A stretch of DNA of 64,000 nucleotides from Streptomyces sp. NBC_01276 (lineage in GTDB: Bacteria > Actinomycetota > Actinomycetes > Streptomycetales > Streptomycetaceae), in the NCBI RefSeq assembly GCF_041435355.1, contig NZ_CP108442.1, positions 2,976,001 through 3,040,000 of the forward strand, given 5' to 3'. Both the position numbers and the translations under genes were made by a program. The notes beneath the pieces are model-generated. The model searched no databases. It worked only from the letters and a program-made list of their open reading frames with translations, and had not been told where the DNA came from. Shown one piece after another: positions 45,246 to 55,615 of this stretch. Numbering within the stretch: the stretch's first letter is position 1; each line of letters starts with the position of its first letter.

Positions 45246-46788
45246 GTTCCCACAGGCGCCACACGCCCGTGCCGTCGGAGAGGTACTGCGCGCCGGTGAC
45301 GGCCTCGCGGGACATGACGTAGTCCTTCTTCTGCCAGATCGGCAGCATCGGGACCTGCTGGGAGACCAGCCGCTGGAGCTCCCGGAAGTCGCCGGCGGCC
45401 CCGCCCCGGTCCGAGAAGGACTGGGTGCGGGTGATCAGTTCGTCCACGGCCTTGTCGGAGAAGCCGCTGTTCATGCTGGAGCCCGCGCCGACCAGGGGCG
45501 CGAGGAAGTTGTCCGCGTCCGGGAAGTCGGCGATCCAGCCGATCGTGTAGGCGTCGAACTGCCCGGCCGCGTAGGCCTTCTGGAAGTCCTCCCAGACCTC
45601 GACCGGCTTGATCTTCACCTGGAACAGGTTCGTCGACTCCAGCTGCCGCTTGATCTCCTCCGCTTCGGCGAGGTTCACGCCGCGCGCGTTGACGCCCAGG
45701 GTCAGCGGGACGGGGGCGGTGATCAGGGCGTCCTTGAGGAGCTTGCGGGCGGCCAGGCCGTTGGGCGAGGGATAGGCGTCGAAGAAGGGCGTGCTGTGCG
45801 CCGCGATGCCCGCCGGGACCAGGGAGTACAGCGGGGTGACCGTGCCCTTGTAGACGTCCCCGGCGACCTTCGAGCGGTCCAGCACCGCGGCCACCGCCTG
45901 ACGGACGGCGGGCTTCTCGGCCGCCGAGCCGGGGCGCACGTTGAAGACGATGCTGCGGGTCTCGGTACCGCCGGACGCCTGGTAGCGGGTGTCCTTCATG
46001 CCGGGGTTCAGGCCGGCGAGGACGGCGGGCGGCATGTCCCGGTGCGCCACCTCGATCTGGCGGTCCCGCCAGGCCGCGTCGAGCTGGGCGGAGTCCTTGA
46101 AGTAGCGGACGGCCACGGGCGCGCGGGCCGGCTTGCCCTGCCCCCGGTAGGCGGGGTTGGGCTTGAGCTCGACGCTCGCGCCCGCCTTGTACGCGACCAG
46201 GGAGTACGGGCCGCAGCCGTCGGCCTTGCCGTCGCGGCGGAGCTCCTTGGCCGGGTACGTGTCCTTGTCGACGATCGAGGCGGCGCCCGTCGCGATCTTG
46301 AAGGGGAACGTGGCGTCGCGGGCCGAGAGGTTGAAGGTGACGGTGCGGCCTTCGGCCTTGACCGACTGCAGGGTGTTGAAGAGCGGGGCCGGCCCCTGGT
46401 CCGAGTTGATCTGCTTGATGCGGTCGAACGAGAACTTCACGTCGGCCGCGGTGACCGCGCGGCCGCTCGGGAAGGTCAGGTCGGGGCGCAGCTCGCACTG
46501 GTACGTCATCAGCTTCTGGCCGATGAACCTGCAGGTGGACGCGGCGTCCGGGACGGGGGTGTCGGAGCCGGGCCCGATGGTCAGGAGCGACTGGTAGACG
46601 TTGCTGAACAGGGCCCAGGAACCGGCGTCGTAGGCCCCGGCGGGGTCGAGGGCGGAGACCACGTCGGTGGTACCGACCCGGATCGCGCCCCGGCCGCCGT
46701 CGTCCTCGGGCAGCAGCTGCCAGGCGCCGACGCCCGCGATCCCGAGGACCAGCCCGACCGCAATGATCTTCGCGCGGACAGACCGCAT
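45232..46788 (-). CDS. Orphan peptide-type ABC substrate-binding protein (SBP_bac_5)
   Basis: A 518-residue extracytoplasmic protein with an N-terminal hydrophobic segment (IIAVGLVLGIAGVGAWQLLP) but no lipobox cysteine, so it is membrane-anchored or secreted. SBP family 5 features include RVGTTDVVSALDPAGAYDAG, LRPDLTFPSGRAVTAADVKF, and GCGPYSLVAYKAGASVELKP. No permease or ATPase gene is adjacent. Confidence 0.88.
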   Translation of the reverse strand: MRSVRAKIIAVGLVLGIAGVGAWQLLPEDDGGRGAIRVGTTDVVSALDPAGAYDAGSWALFSNVYQSLLTIGPGSDTPVPDAASTCRFIGQKLMTYQCELRPDLTFPSGRAVTAADVKFSFDRIKQINSDQGPAPLFNTLQSVKAEGRTVTFNLSARDATFPFKIATGAASIVDKDTYPAKELRRDGKADGCGPYSLVAYKAGASVELKPNPAYRGQGKPARAPVAVRYFKDSAQLDAAWRDRQIEVAHRDMPPAVLAGLNPGMKDTRYQASGGTETRSIVFNVRPGSAAEKPAVRQAVAAVLDRSKVAGDVYKGTVTPLYSLVPAGIAAHSTPFFDAYPSPNGLAARKLLKDALITAPVPLTLGVNARGVNLAEAEEIKRQLESTNLFQVKIKPVEVWEDFQKAYAAGQFDAYTIGWIADFPDADNFLAPLVGAGSSMNSGFSDKAVDELITRTQSFSDRGGAAGDFRELQRLVSQQVPMLPIWQKKDYVMSREAVTGAQYLSDGTGVWRLWELNWL

Positions 46789-46885
46789 CCCTGAACCCCG
46801 CCATTCGAACTCGGTATCCGACTATCGGACACCCAATCACGGAAGATCAGCCACGGGAAGGTCCACGATGCCCGGTCGGGTCCGG

Positions 46886-48211
46886 TCAGGCCTGGTATGA
46901 GGCGAGTTCCACCACCGTGATGTCGGACGGTGCCCCGACCCGGACGGGCGGCCCCCAGGCACCGGCTCCGCGGGACACGTAGAGCTGGGTGTCGCCGTAG
47001 CGCTCCAGGCCCGCGACGGTCGGATTGGCCAGCTCGGCCAGGTAGTTGCCGGGCCACAGCTGGCCGCCGTGGGTGTGCCCCGAGAGCTGGAGGTCCACGC
47101 CGTGCCGGACGGCGTCGTGGATGACCACCGGCTGGTGGGCCAGGAGGACCGCGGTCCGGGAGCGGTCGCGGTCCCCGAGGGCCGCCCGGAAGTCGGGGCC
47201 CTGGCCCTCGCTCTCCCCCTGCACGTCGTTGACCCCGGCGAGGTCGAAGTGGGGCAGTTCGCGGCGGGCGTTCTCCAGGGGGACCAGGCCGAGCTCGCGG
47301 ACGTGGTCGACCCACTGGCGGGCGCCGGAGAAGTACTCGTGGTTGCCGGTGACGAAGTACGAGCCGAGGCGCGAACGGAGCAGGCGCAGCGGTTCGGCGG
47401 CCGGGCCGAGGTCGTGGACGCTGCCGTCGACGAGGTCGCCGACGACGGCGATGAGGTCGGGCTGCGTGCGGTTGACGGTGTCGACGACGCGCTGGGTGTG
47501 CGCCCGGCCGAGGACCGGTCCGAGGTGGACGTCGCTGACGACGGCGATCCGGAACCCGTGCGCCGCGCGGGGCAGCCGGGCGAGCGGGACCCGGACGCGC
47601 TTGACGCGCGGCCCGCGGAGCACCCCATAGGTGCCCGTCCCGACGGTCGCGAGCGCGGCGGCGGCCGCCGCTCCCCCGGCCACCCGCGCGACGAACACCC
47701 GGCGGCTGACCGGGACGACTGAGGCGGTCGTGGCCGAGGCCGGGGCCGTGGCCTGGGCCTGGGTCTGCGGGGCGGTGTCGCCGCCCGCCGGGGCCGACGG
47801 TATGCCGGGGCCGGCGCCCGCGGAGGCGCCCGCCCGGCCGGTGTCCGCCGTCGCGGGCACGGCCGGGGCCGCCGGGCCGGCGGACCCGGTACGGGCCGGC
47901 CGGCGGAGCCACAGGCGGCGGGCCGGTTCCGCCACGAGCATCGCCAGGGTCAGGTACAGCAGCACCGCCAGCCACATGTACCCCGGCCACGCCACCACCC
48001 GCTGGAGCCAGAAGGGCGCTCCGGCCCGTCCGGCGGTCAGGGCGGCCAGGGCCAGCAGCGGCAGCGCGAAGGCCAGGACGGTGCCCGTCCGGCGGGCCGC
48101 GCCGCCCGCCCGGGTCGTGTCACGGACCAGCCGCACCCACAGCCACCGGTGTACGAGCGCCAGCAGGGCCAGTACGGCGACGACCGCCACGACCACCACG
48201 ACGACGGTCAT
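46886..48211 (-). CDS. Membrane-anchored metallophosphoesterase
   Basis: A 441-residue protein. Three or four N-terminal helices (from VVVVVAVVAVLALLALV) and a Pro/Ala-rich linker lead to a possible twin-arginine-like SRRVFVARVAGGAAAAAALA. The calcineurin-like catalytic domain then has SDVHLGP, GDLVDGS, GNHEYFSG and the late SGHTHGGQLWP. It resembles YkuE/YaeI-type metallophosphoesterases acting outside the membrane. The start overlaps the small SCO4848-like gene by four bases. Confidence 0.9.
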   Translation of the reverse strand: MTVVVVVVAVVAVLALLALVHRWLWVRLVRDTTRAGGAARRTGTVLAFALPLLALAALTAGRAGAPFWLQRVVAWPGYMWLAVLLYLTLAMLVAEPARRLWLRRPARTGSAGPAAPAVPATADTGRAGASAGAGPGIPSAPAGGDTAPQTQAQATAPASATTASVVPVSRRVFVARVAGGAAAAAALATVGTGTYGVLRGPRVKRVRVPLARLPRAAHGFRIAVVSDVHLGPVLGRAHTQRVVDTVNRTQPDLIAVVGDLVDGSVHDLGPAAEPLRLLRSRLGSYFVTGNHEYFSGARQWVDHVRELGLVPLENARRELPHFDLAGVNDVQGESEGQGPDFRAALGDRDRSRTAVLLAHQPVVIHDAVRHGVDLQLSGHTHGGQLWPGNYLAELANPTVAGLERYGDTQLYVSRGAGAWGPPVRVGAPSDITVVELASYQA

Positions 48212-48453
48212 CGTGATTCCCGCCGCAGAGCCCGCACGCCACGCAACCCGATCACACCAACGGCCGTCCCCAGGAGAAAGGACGTGACCGCGAGGAGAAA
48301 GTGGACCCAGAAGTACGACGTAGGGTCGCCGGCCGTGTCGAAGGCCAGGCCGCTGCCGTTCTTCCACAAGTTCCGGACGAAGGACACCCAGATGAACCAG
48401 CTCCACACTCCGAAGGCGAGCAGGAACCAGGAGGCGGCGCGGCTGAGTTTCAT
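48208..48453 (-). CDS. SCO4848-family small membrane protein
   Basis: An 81-residue protein with two membrane helices (WFLLAFGVWSWFIWVSFV and FWVHFLLAVTSFLLGTAVGV) and a basic tail. The family is conserved in Streptomyces, always small, function unknown. It is translationally coupled to the metallophosphoesterase gene and divergent from the DacA-type gene. Confidence 0.88.
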   Translation of the reverse strand: MKLSRAASWFLLAFGVWSWFIWVSFVRNLWKNGSGLAFDTAGDPTSYFWVHFLLAVTSFLLGTAVGVIGLRGVRALRRESR

Positions 48454-48574
48454 GTCCCCAGTATCGGATTCGTCCCCAGGACGGACGCGCGGGGGTGGGC
48501 CGTACCGGCGGTGGTTCACCACGGATGGCCGGTCCGGGAGGGCAGACAGCCCATCGGGATGTACGTTCACCTGC

Positions 48575-49822
48575 GTGTCTGCCAAAAAGACCGCATTGAC
48601 GGTCCTTTCCGCCGCGGTGCTGGTCCCCGCGATGCTCGTGTCGCCCGCGCACTCCGCGCCGGCGCCGCCGCCGGCGGCGGGCGGGAAGGGACGGCCTGCC
48701 AAGGCCCCGGCGGCCGCCGCGCCGCCCGCGTCGATGTCCACGGTCGGCGGGACCCTGCTCGGCCAGCCGGGCACGCAGGTGAACCTGCTGCCGGGGGCGC
48801 CCGCCCTGCCCGCGAACCTCACCGGCCGGTCCTGGATCGTGGCCGACGCCGAGACGGGTGAGGTCCTCGCCGCGCACAACGCCCACTGGCGGCTGCCCCC
48901 GGCCTCCACCATGAAGATGCTGTTCGCGGACACGGTGCTGCCGAGCCTGCCCAAGGACCAGGTGCACCGGGTCTCCGAACAGGAGATGTCGGGCGTCGGC
49001 GCGGGCAGCAGCCTGGTGGGGGTCAAGGAGGACGAGGAGTACACGGTCCACGACCTGTGGCTGGGCGTGTTCCTGCGGTCCGGCAACGACGCCGTGCACG
49101 TGCTGTCGGCCATGAACGGCGGGATCGACAAGACCGTCAAGGACATGCAGGCGCACGCCGAGGAGCTCCAGGCACTGGACACCCACGTGATCTCGCCGGA
49201 CGGCTACGACGCCCCGGAGCAGGTGTCGAGCGCCTACGACCTCACCCTCATCGCCCGCTCCGGGCTGCAGAAGCAGGACTTCCGCGAGTACTGCGGGACG
49301 GTGAGCGCCCGGTTCCCGGGCAAGCAGGAGGCGGGCCGGCCGCGGGACTACTTCGAGATCCAGAACACCAACCGGCTGATGACGGGCGCCGGCGGCATCA
49401 CCCCGTACAAGGGCATCGCGGGCGTGAAGAACGGCAACACCACGATGGCCGGCTCCACCTTCACCGGCGCGGCGCAGCGCGGCGACAAGAAGCTGCTGGT
49501 CACGGTGATGAACCCGGACACGGGCGGGATCAACTCGGTGTACGAGGAGACCGCCCAGCTCTTCGACTGGGGTTTCGCGGCGGTCGGGAAGGTGAAGCCG
49601 GTGGGCGAGCTGGTGCCGCCGAAGAGCGCGGACACCACTTCCCTCGGCTCGCCCGCCAAGTCCCACGAGAACAGTGCGGCGGCGAGCGGTGACGACTCCG
49701 GCAGCAGCGGCGTCGGCACGGCGGTCGGCATCGCCGGCGGGGTGCTGGCGGTGCTGGCGGGCGGGGCGTTCGTGGTCAACCGGCGCTGGCCGCGCGGCGG
49801 GCGCCGGGGCCAGCGGAGCTAG
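48575..49822 (+). CDS. D-alanyl-D-alanine carboxypeptidase (DacA-type, S11)
   Basis: A 415-residue penicillin-binding protein. A signal peptide (LTVLSAAVLVPAMLVSPAHS) is followed by a Pro/Ala-rich linker. The active-site SxxK lies in PASTMKMLFADT, and SGN lies in RSGNDAVHVLSAMNGG. The third motif reads KNG (GVKNGNTTMAG) instead of KTG. A C-terminal helix (VGIAGGVLAVLAGGAFVV) with a basic tail anchors it. It trims peptidoglycan stem peptides. GTG start chosen for the signal peptide. Confidence 0.92.
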   Translation: MSAKKTALTVLSAAVLVPAMLVSPAHSAPAPPPAAGGKGRPAKAPAAAAPPASMSTVGGTLLGQPGTQVNLLPGAPALPANLTGRSWIVADAETGEVLAAHNAHWRLPPASTMKMLFADTVLPSLPKDQVHRVSEQEMSGVGAGSSLVGVKEDEEYTVHDLWLGVFLRSGNDAVHVLSAMNGGIDKTVKDMQAHAEELQALDTHVISPDGYDAPEQVSSAYDLTLIARSGLQKQDFREYCGTVSARFPGKQEAGRPRDYFEIQNTNRLMTGAGGITPYKGIAGVKNGNTTMAGSTFTGAAQRGDKKLLVTVMNPDTGGINSVYEETAQLFDWGFAAVGKVKPVGELVPPKSADTTSLGSPAKSHENSAAASGDDSGSSGVGTAVGIAGGVLAVLAGGAFVVNRRWPRGGRRGQRS

Positions 49823-50718
49823 CTCCGCGCGGGCCGCGGGTCTCCCCCGCCGGCCTTGCCGCTCTCGCCGTCGTCGCGGGCGGCCGTCCAGGCGGAGCAG
49901 AACAGGAGCAGCTTCGCCGAGAAGTTGATCCACAGCAGCAGGGCGATCGGCACGCCGAAGGCCCCGTACATGCTCTTGCTGGCGACCCCGCGCATATAGC
50001 CGCTGAGCAGCAGTTTCAGCAGCTCGAAGCCGGCGGCGCCGATCAGGGCCGCCTGGATCAGGCGGCCGCGCGGGGGTTCGACGCCGGGCAGCAGGGTGAG
50101 CAGGTAGAGGAGCACCAGGAAGGCGGCCACCACGCCGACGAGGAAGGCGCCGGCGCGCAGCAGGGCGCCGCCCGCGCCGTCGCGCGGGACGCCGAGGGTC
50201 TCGCCGAACTTGCCGACCGCGCTGGCGCCGAGGATCGACGCGGCGGCCGAGGCGAGGCCCACGCCGCCGAGGCCGAACAGGACGAGGGCGTCCTTGCCCT
50301 TGCGCACGATGGGGTTGCCCTGGTCCTCGTCGTCCTTCTCCCAGACGGCGCGCAGGCAGTCCCGCATGGAGCCGACCCACCCGATGCCGGTGAGCAGGAG
50401 CAGGGCGCCGGCGACGAGGCCGATGGTGCCCGCGTTGGCGGCGAGTCCGTCGAGGTTGAGCTGGTCGGAGATGCCCGGGACCTGCTCGGCGAGGTTCTTC
50501 TGGAGCTTGGCGAGCTGCTCGGGGCTCAGCAGCGCGGCGCCGATGGCGATGCCCACGGTGAACAGCGGGAAGAGCGCGAGGAAACTGATGAAGGTGATCG
50601 CGGCGGCGAGCCGCGCCCAGTGGACGCGTTCGAGGCGCTCGTAGGAGTGCCAGGCGTGGGTCCTCATCACGGCGGCCACCAGTGGCCCGATCACCGGGAG
50701 TTTCTTCAGCCAGTCCAT
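49819..50718 (-). CDS. YihY/BrkB-family membrane protein
   Basis: A 299-residue protein with six hydrophobic segments and the family pattern RLAAAITFISFLALFPLFTV near residue 38, with IALLLWINFSAKLLLFCSAW near the C-terminus. Family function is unknown despite its former RNase BN label. It overlaps the carboxypeptidase stop by four bases, convergent. Confidence 0.88.
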   Translation of the reverse strand: MDWLKKLPVIGPLVAAVMRTHAWHSYERLERVHWARLAAAITFISFLALFPLFTVGIAIGAALLSPEQLAKLQKNLAEQVPGISDQLNLDGLAANAGTIGLVAGALLLLTGIGWVGSMRDCLRAVWEKDDEDQGNPIVRKGKDALVLFGLGGVGLASAAASILGASAVGKFGETLGVPRDGAGGALLRAGAFLVGVVAAFLVLLYLLTLLPGVEPPRGRLIQAALIGAAGFELLKLLLSGYMRGVASKSMYGAFGVPIALLLWINFSAKLLLFCSAWTAARDDGESGKAGGGDPRPARS

Positions 50719-50885
50719 GGGGGTCACCGTAAATGAGCTGCCGGAAATAGCCGGGATTGCCGGTCCCTGGGACTACGGTCGTCGATTGTGACTTTTCGCG
50801 AAGCGCGCCCGCCGGCCCGCCCGATCCACGCCCTGGTCCTGCGCAGGCTCCGTTTCCGCGCCCTGTGGGCCCTGCGGCCCCTGCG

Positions 50886-51482
50886 TCAGGAGTGGCGCGC
50901 GGCCGCGCCGGCGGCCGTGTCGGCGGCGGGCGCCGACTGCGCCGGGACGGGAGCCGGGCCCGTGCCGAAGGGGTACTCGCGCAGCTTGCGCCAGACCCCG
51001 TCGGAGCCCTGCTCGTAGAGCGCGAAGCCCTCGCACAGCCAGTCGGCGGCGTAGTCCGCGAGCTCGGCGTACGCCCGGTCCATCGCCTCCTCGGAGATCC
51101 CGTGGGCGACCGTGACGTGCGGGTGGTACGGGAACGCCAGCTCCCGGTTGACCGGCCCCTGGGGGTCGCGGACCCGGCCCTGGAGGCGGGTGCAGTCCGG
51201 GGCGCCCTCGACGAGCCGGACGTAGACGACCGGCGAGAGGGGACGGAAGGTGCCCGTCCCTTCCAGCCGCATCGGGAAGGACCGGAAGGCCCCGGCGACC
51301 TCGGCCAGGTGGGCGCGGATCCCGGGCAGCCGGTCCGCCTCCACCTCGGTGGGCGGTACGAGGGTGACGTGCGTGGGGATGCCGTGCGCGGCGGCGTCCC
51401 CGAAGCCGGCGCGCAGCCCCTGGAGCTGGCTGCCGTACGGCTCCGGGACCGCGATCGAAACGCCGAGCGTTACGGTCCCCAC
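50886..51482 (-). CDS. 2'-5' RNA ligase-family (2H phosphoesterase) protein
   Basis: A 198-residue protein with the two H-x-T/S motifs of 2H phosphoesterases: HVTLVPPTEV near residue 38 and HPHVTVAHGI near residue 120. These supply both catalytic histidines. The natural substrate (RNA or cyclic phosphate) is unknown. The C-terminal 25 residues are Pro/Ala-rich and poorly structured. It lies upstream of the YihY gene on the same strand, 167 bases apart, with no gene seen between. Confidence 0.88.
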   Translation of the reverse strand: MGTVTLGVSIAVPEPYGSQLQGLRAGFGDAAAHGIPTHVTLVPPTEVEADRLPGIRAHLAEVAGAFRSFPMRLEGTGTFRPLSPVVYVRLVEGAPDCTRLQGRVRDPQGPVNRELAFPYHPHVTVAHGISEEAMDRAYAELADYAADWLCEGFALYEQGSDGVWRKLREYPFGTGPAPVPAQSAPAADTAAGAAARHS

Positions 51483-51564
51483 GTCTGTCTCCTCCGTCTG
51501 TGTGCGGGATGCTGCCGCCTCAGTGTGGCGCCAGCACCCCCCGACCGCCAGGGGCGCCGGTCCG

Positions 51565-52578
51565 TCAGTGCTTCGCGGGCAGGAAACCGAGGCGGTCGTA
51601 GGTCTGCGCCAGGGTCTCGGCGGCGACCGCCCGAGCCTTCTCCGCGCCCTTGGCCAGCAAGGAGTCCAGGGTCTCCGGGTCGTCCAGGTACTCCTGGGTC
51701 CGCTGCTTGAACGGTGTGACGAAATCGACCATCACGCCCGCGAGGTCCGTCTTGAGCGCTCCGTAACCCTTGCCCTCGTACGCGGCTTCCAGGGCGGGGA
51801 TGCTCTCGCCCGTGAGGGTGGAGTAGATCGTGAGCAGGTTGCTGACGCCGGGCTTGTTCTCCGTGTCGAAACGGACCACGGCCTCGGTGTCGGTGACCGC
51901 GCTCTTGATCTTCTTCTCGGTGACCTTCGGCTCGTCGAGGAGGTTGATCAGGCCCTTGGGCGAGGACGCCGACTTCGACATCTTGATCGCCGGGTCCTGG
52001 AGGTCGTAGATCTTCGCGACCTCCTTGACGATGTGCGCCGCCGGGAGCGTGAAGGTGTCGCCGAAGCGCTGGTTGAAGCGCTCCGCGAGGTCGCGGGTCA
52101 GCTCGATGTGCTGGCGCTGGTCCTCGCCGACCGGGACGGAGTCCGCCTGGTAGAGGAGGATGTCGGCGACCTGGAGGATCGGGTACGTGAACAGGCCGAC
52201 GGTGGCGTTGTTGGCACCCGACCTGGCGGACTTGTCCTTGAACTGGGTCATCCGGCTGGCCTCGCCGAAACCGGTGATGCAGTTCATGACCCAGCCGAGC
52301 TGGGCGTGCTCCGGCACGTGGCTCTGGATGAAGAGCGTGCAGCGCTCCGGGTCCAGACCGGCCGCGAGGAGCTGCGCCGCGGAGAGGCGGGTGTTCGCCC
52401 GCAGGTCCTTGGGATCCTGCGGCATGGTGATCGCGTGCAGGTCGACCACCATGTAGAAGGCGTCGTGCGTCTCCTGCAGGGCGACGTACTGGCGGATGGC
52501 TCCGAGGTAGTTCCCGAGGTGGAACGAGCCGGAGGTGGGCTGGATGCCGGAGAGCGCGCGAGGACGATCAGAAGCCAT
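51565..52578 (-). CDS. trpS: Tryptophan--tRNA ligase
   Basis: A 337-residue class I synthetase charging tRNA-Trp. The HIGH-equivalent is in [14 protein letters not shown] near residue 17, and KMSKS in [13 protein letters not shown] near residue 197. Family-typical MTQFKDKS and [19 protein letters not shown] are present. Length is normal. Confidence 0.97.
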   Translation of the reverse strand: MASDRPRALSGIQPTSGSFHLGNYLGAIRQYVALQETHDAFYMVVDLHAITMPQDPKDLRANTRLSAAQLLAAGLDPERCTLFIQSHVPEHAQLGWVMNCITGFGEASRMTQFKDKSARSGANNATVGLFTYPILQVADILLYQADSVPVGEDQRQHIELTRDLAERFNQRFGDTFTLPAAHIVKEVAKIYDLQDPAIKMSKSASSPKGLINLLDEPKVTEKKIKSAVTDTEAVVRFDTENKPGVSNLLTIYSTLTGESIPALEAAYEGKGYGALKTDLAGVMVDFVTPFKQRTQEYLDDPETLDSLLAKGAEKARAVAAETLAQTYDRLGFLPAKH

Positions 52579-52770
52579 GGCTTCATTCTCTCAGGTGCGG
52601 GGGCGCGCTCCGGCCCCGCGCTGGCCGGAACCCTGCCGCCGCCGCGGCGCGGCGCGGCCGGTCCCGCACCCGCTCCCCCGGTCCCGCCCGGCCCCTGCCC
52701 ACGTACCGGGCGGTAGCGGGGCGGCCGGATCCCGCCCCGGCCGAGCGACCGATTCCCGGGGGTGGCCGGA

Positions 52771-52808
52771 TGCCGCCGCCGGGACGGGTACGGGTCCCGG
52801 CGGCGGCA
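52771..52808 (-). terminator. Terminator after glyA
   Basis: A perfect 15-base stem (TGCCGCCGCCGGGAC arm) with an eight-base loop starts six bases past the glyA stop. The rest of the 52579-52814 gap between trpS and glyA is GC-rich with no gene seen. Confidence 0.75.
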
Positions 52809-52814
52809 CGGCGG

Positions 52815-54083
52815 CTACAGCGGGAGTCCGGGCGCCGGGAAGGCGGCCATCAGGTCGCCGACCTCGGAGCGGATCGCGGCGAGGGCCGGCTCGTCGCCCT
52901 TGGCGGCCGCGTCCACCGACCGCGAGATCCAGTCGGCGACGACGGGCATGTGCTCCGCGGTCAGGCCGCGGGACGTCAGCGACGGGGTGCCGATCCGGAT
53001 GCCCGACGGGTCGAACGGCTTGCGCGGGTCGAACGGCACGGTGTTGTAGTTCACGACGATCCCCGCCCGGTCCAGGGCCTTCGCCGCGACCTTGCCCGCC
53101 ACCCCGCGCGAGGTGAGGTCCATCAGGATCAGGTGGTTGTCGGTGCCGCCCGAGACGAGGTCGAAGCCCCGCTCCAGCAGCGCGGCGGCCAGCGCCTTCG
53201 CGTTGGCCACGACCGCGTGGGCGTACGCCGTGAACGCCGGCTGCGCCGCCTCGTGCAGGGCGACCGCGATGCCCGCGGTCGTCTGGTTGTGGGGACCGCC
53301 CTGGAGGCCCGGGAAGACCGCCTTGTCGATGGCCTTCGCGTGCTCCTCCGTGCACATCAGCATCGCGCCGCGCGGCCCGCGCAGGGTCTTGTGGGTGGTC
53401 GTCGAGACCACGTCCACGTGCCCGACCGGCGACGGGTGGGCGCCGCCCGCGATCAGGCCCGCGATGTGGGCCACGTCCGCGACGAGGACCGAGCCCGCCT
53501 CCTCGGCGATCGAGGCGAAGGCCGCGAAGTCGATGGTCCGCGGCAGGGCCGTACCGCCACAGAAGATGATCTTCGGGCGTTCGGCGAGGGCCAGCGCACG
53601 CACCGCGTCGTAGTCGATCCGGCCGTCCTCCGGGCGGACGCCGTACTGGACTCCGCGGAACCAGGAGCCCGTCGCGGAGACCCCCCAGCCGTGGGTGAGG
53701 TGCCCGCCCATCGGCAGGGCCATGCCCATCACCGTGTCGCCGGGCTTGGCGAAGGCCAGGTAGACGGCGAGGTTCGCCGGGGACCCGGAGTACGGCTGGA
53801 CGTTCGCGTGGTCCACCCCGAACAGGCCCTTGGCCCGCTCGACGGCGAGGGCCTCGACCCGGTCGATGTTCTGCTGGCCCTCGTAGTAGCGGCGGCCCGG
53901 GTAGCCCTCGCTGTACTTGTTCTGCAGCACCGTGCCGGAGGCCTCCAGCACGGCGGCGGAGACGTAGTTCTCACTGGGGATCAGGCGCAGGGTCTGCGCC
54001 TGGAGGCTCTCCTCGGCGGAGATGAAGGACGCCAGCTCGGGGTCGGTGGCGAGCAGGGCGGGGTGACGGTGGTTCGCGCTCAT
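52815..54083 (-). CDS. glyA: Serine hydroxymethyltransferase
   Basis: A 422-residue PLP enzyme interconverting serine and glycine while charging tetrahydrofolate with a C1 unit. The PLP lysine is in STTTHKTLRGPRGAM near residue 233, with KYSEGYPGRRYYEGQQNID and DVAHIAGLIAGG intact. ATG at 54083 has GGAGGAG eight bases upstream. It is preceded by a ZTP riboswitch, so expression probably follows the folate/purine state. Confidence 0.96.
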   Translation of the reverse strand: MSANHRHPALLATDPELASFISAEESLQAQTLRLIPSENYVSAAVLEASGTVLQNKYSEGYPGRRYYEGQQNIDRVEALAVERAKGLFGVDHANVQPYSGSPANLAVYLAFAKPGDTVMGMALPMGGHLTHGWGVSATGSWFRGVQYGVRPEDGRIDYDAVRALALAERPKIIFCGGTALPRTIDFAAFASIAEEAGSVLVADVAHIAGLIAGGAHPSPVGHVDVVSTTTHKTLRGPRGAMLMCTEEHAKAIDKAVFPGLQGGPHNQTTAGIAVALHEAAQPAFTAYAHAVVANAKALAAALLERGFDLVSGGTDNHLILMDLTSRGVAGKVAAKALDRAGIVVNYNTVPFDPRKPFDPSGIRIGTPSLTSRGLTAEHMPVVADWISRSVDAAAKGDEPALAAIRSEVGDLMAAFPAPGLPL

Positions 54084-54158
54084 GGCGGCTCCTCCGGGGT
54101 CGATGTCGTCTCTCGTCCCCGCGAGGCCCAGGCGAGCGGCCCTGTGTGCGGTCGTGCG

Positions 54159-54205
54159 CGCACGACTCCCCCGGAGTTGGTTCTCCGTACGCCAGTCGCC
54201 GTGCG
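54159..54205 (-). promoter_or_regulatory. ZTP (pfl) riboswitch upstream of glyA
   Basis: On the minus strand the leader has the ZTP aptamer core. P1 5' arm CGCACGGC (54205-54198) is followed by GACTGGCG, a small GGAG/CTCC hairpin, the conserved CTCCGGGGGAG, and P1 3' arm GTCGTGCG (54166-54159). All eight P1 positions pair (one G-U). This matches the consensus GACUGGCG...CCGGGGAG remembered from published aptamers. CTCCGGGG can alternatively pair with CCCCGGAG (54099-54092), which overlaps the glyA ribosome-binding site. That suggests translational control: ZTP binding would free the site. Confidence 0.85.
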
Positions 54206-54317
54206 TACCGGACACCTTAGCGGGCGCGCCGGAAAGAAGGTTTCTCCGTCCGCGATCCGAGCGACGATAGAAAGGACGCCACCCACGTCACCGGCCAGAC
54301 GGACGATCGGAGACCCC

Positions 54318-55535
<1,218 letters not shown>

Positions 55536-55566
55536 ACCGTCCCCGCCCGGCTCGGCCTCGCGAGGA

Positions 55567-55615
55567 ACCCCGGGCCTTCGGGCCCGGGGTGACCGGCCCC
55601 CGGGGGGCCGGTCAC
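55567..55615. terminator. Bidirectional terminator: two adjacent hairpins
   Basis: The first hairpin (55567-55590) has perfect ten-base arms, ACCCCGGGCC, with a TTCG tetraloop. The second (55589-55615) has GTGACCGGCCCCC paired with its complement and reaches over the stop codon of the convergent ATP-grasp gene. They separate the two convergent genes. Confidence 0.8.

Noticed and set aside
46886..50380. A 1164-codon minus-strand frame containing the metallophosphoesterase
   Set aside because: Only the last 441 codons have protein-like content; the first part is antisense to the carboxypeptidase and the upstream frame.
50788..51018. A small plus-strand frame between YihY and 2H phosphoesterase genes
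   Set aside because: Arg/Ala/Pro-rich, no ribosome site, and overlaps the 3' end of the convincing 2H gene; not supported.
52579..52814. Possible T-box leader for trpS
   Set aside because: The upstream region of trpS shows no recognisable T-box core or specifier arrangement; only GC-rich spacer and the glyA terminator.
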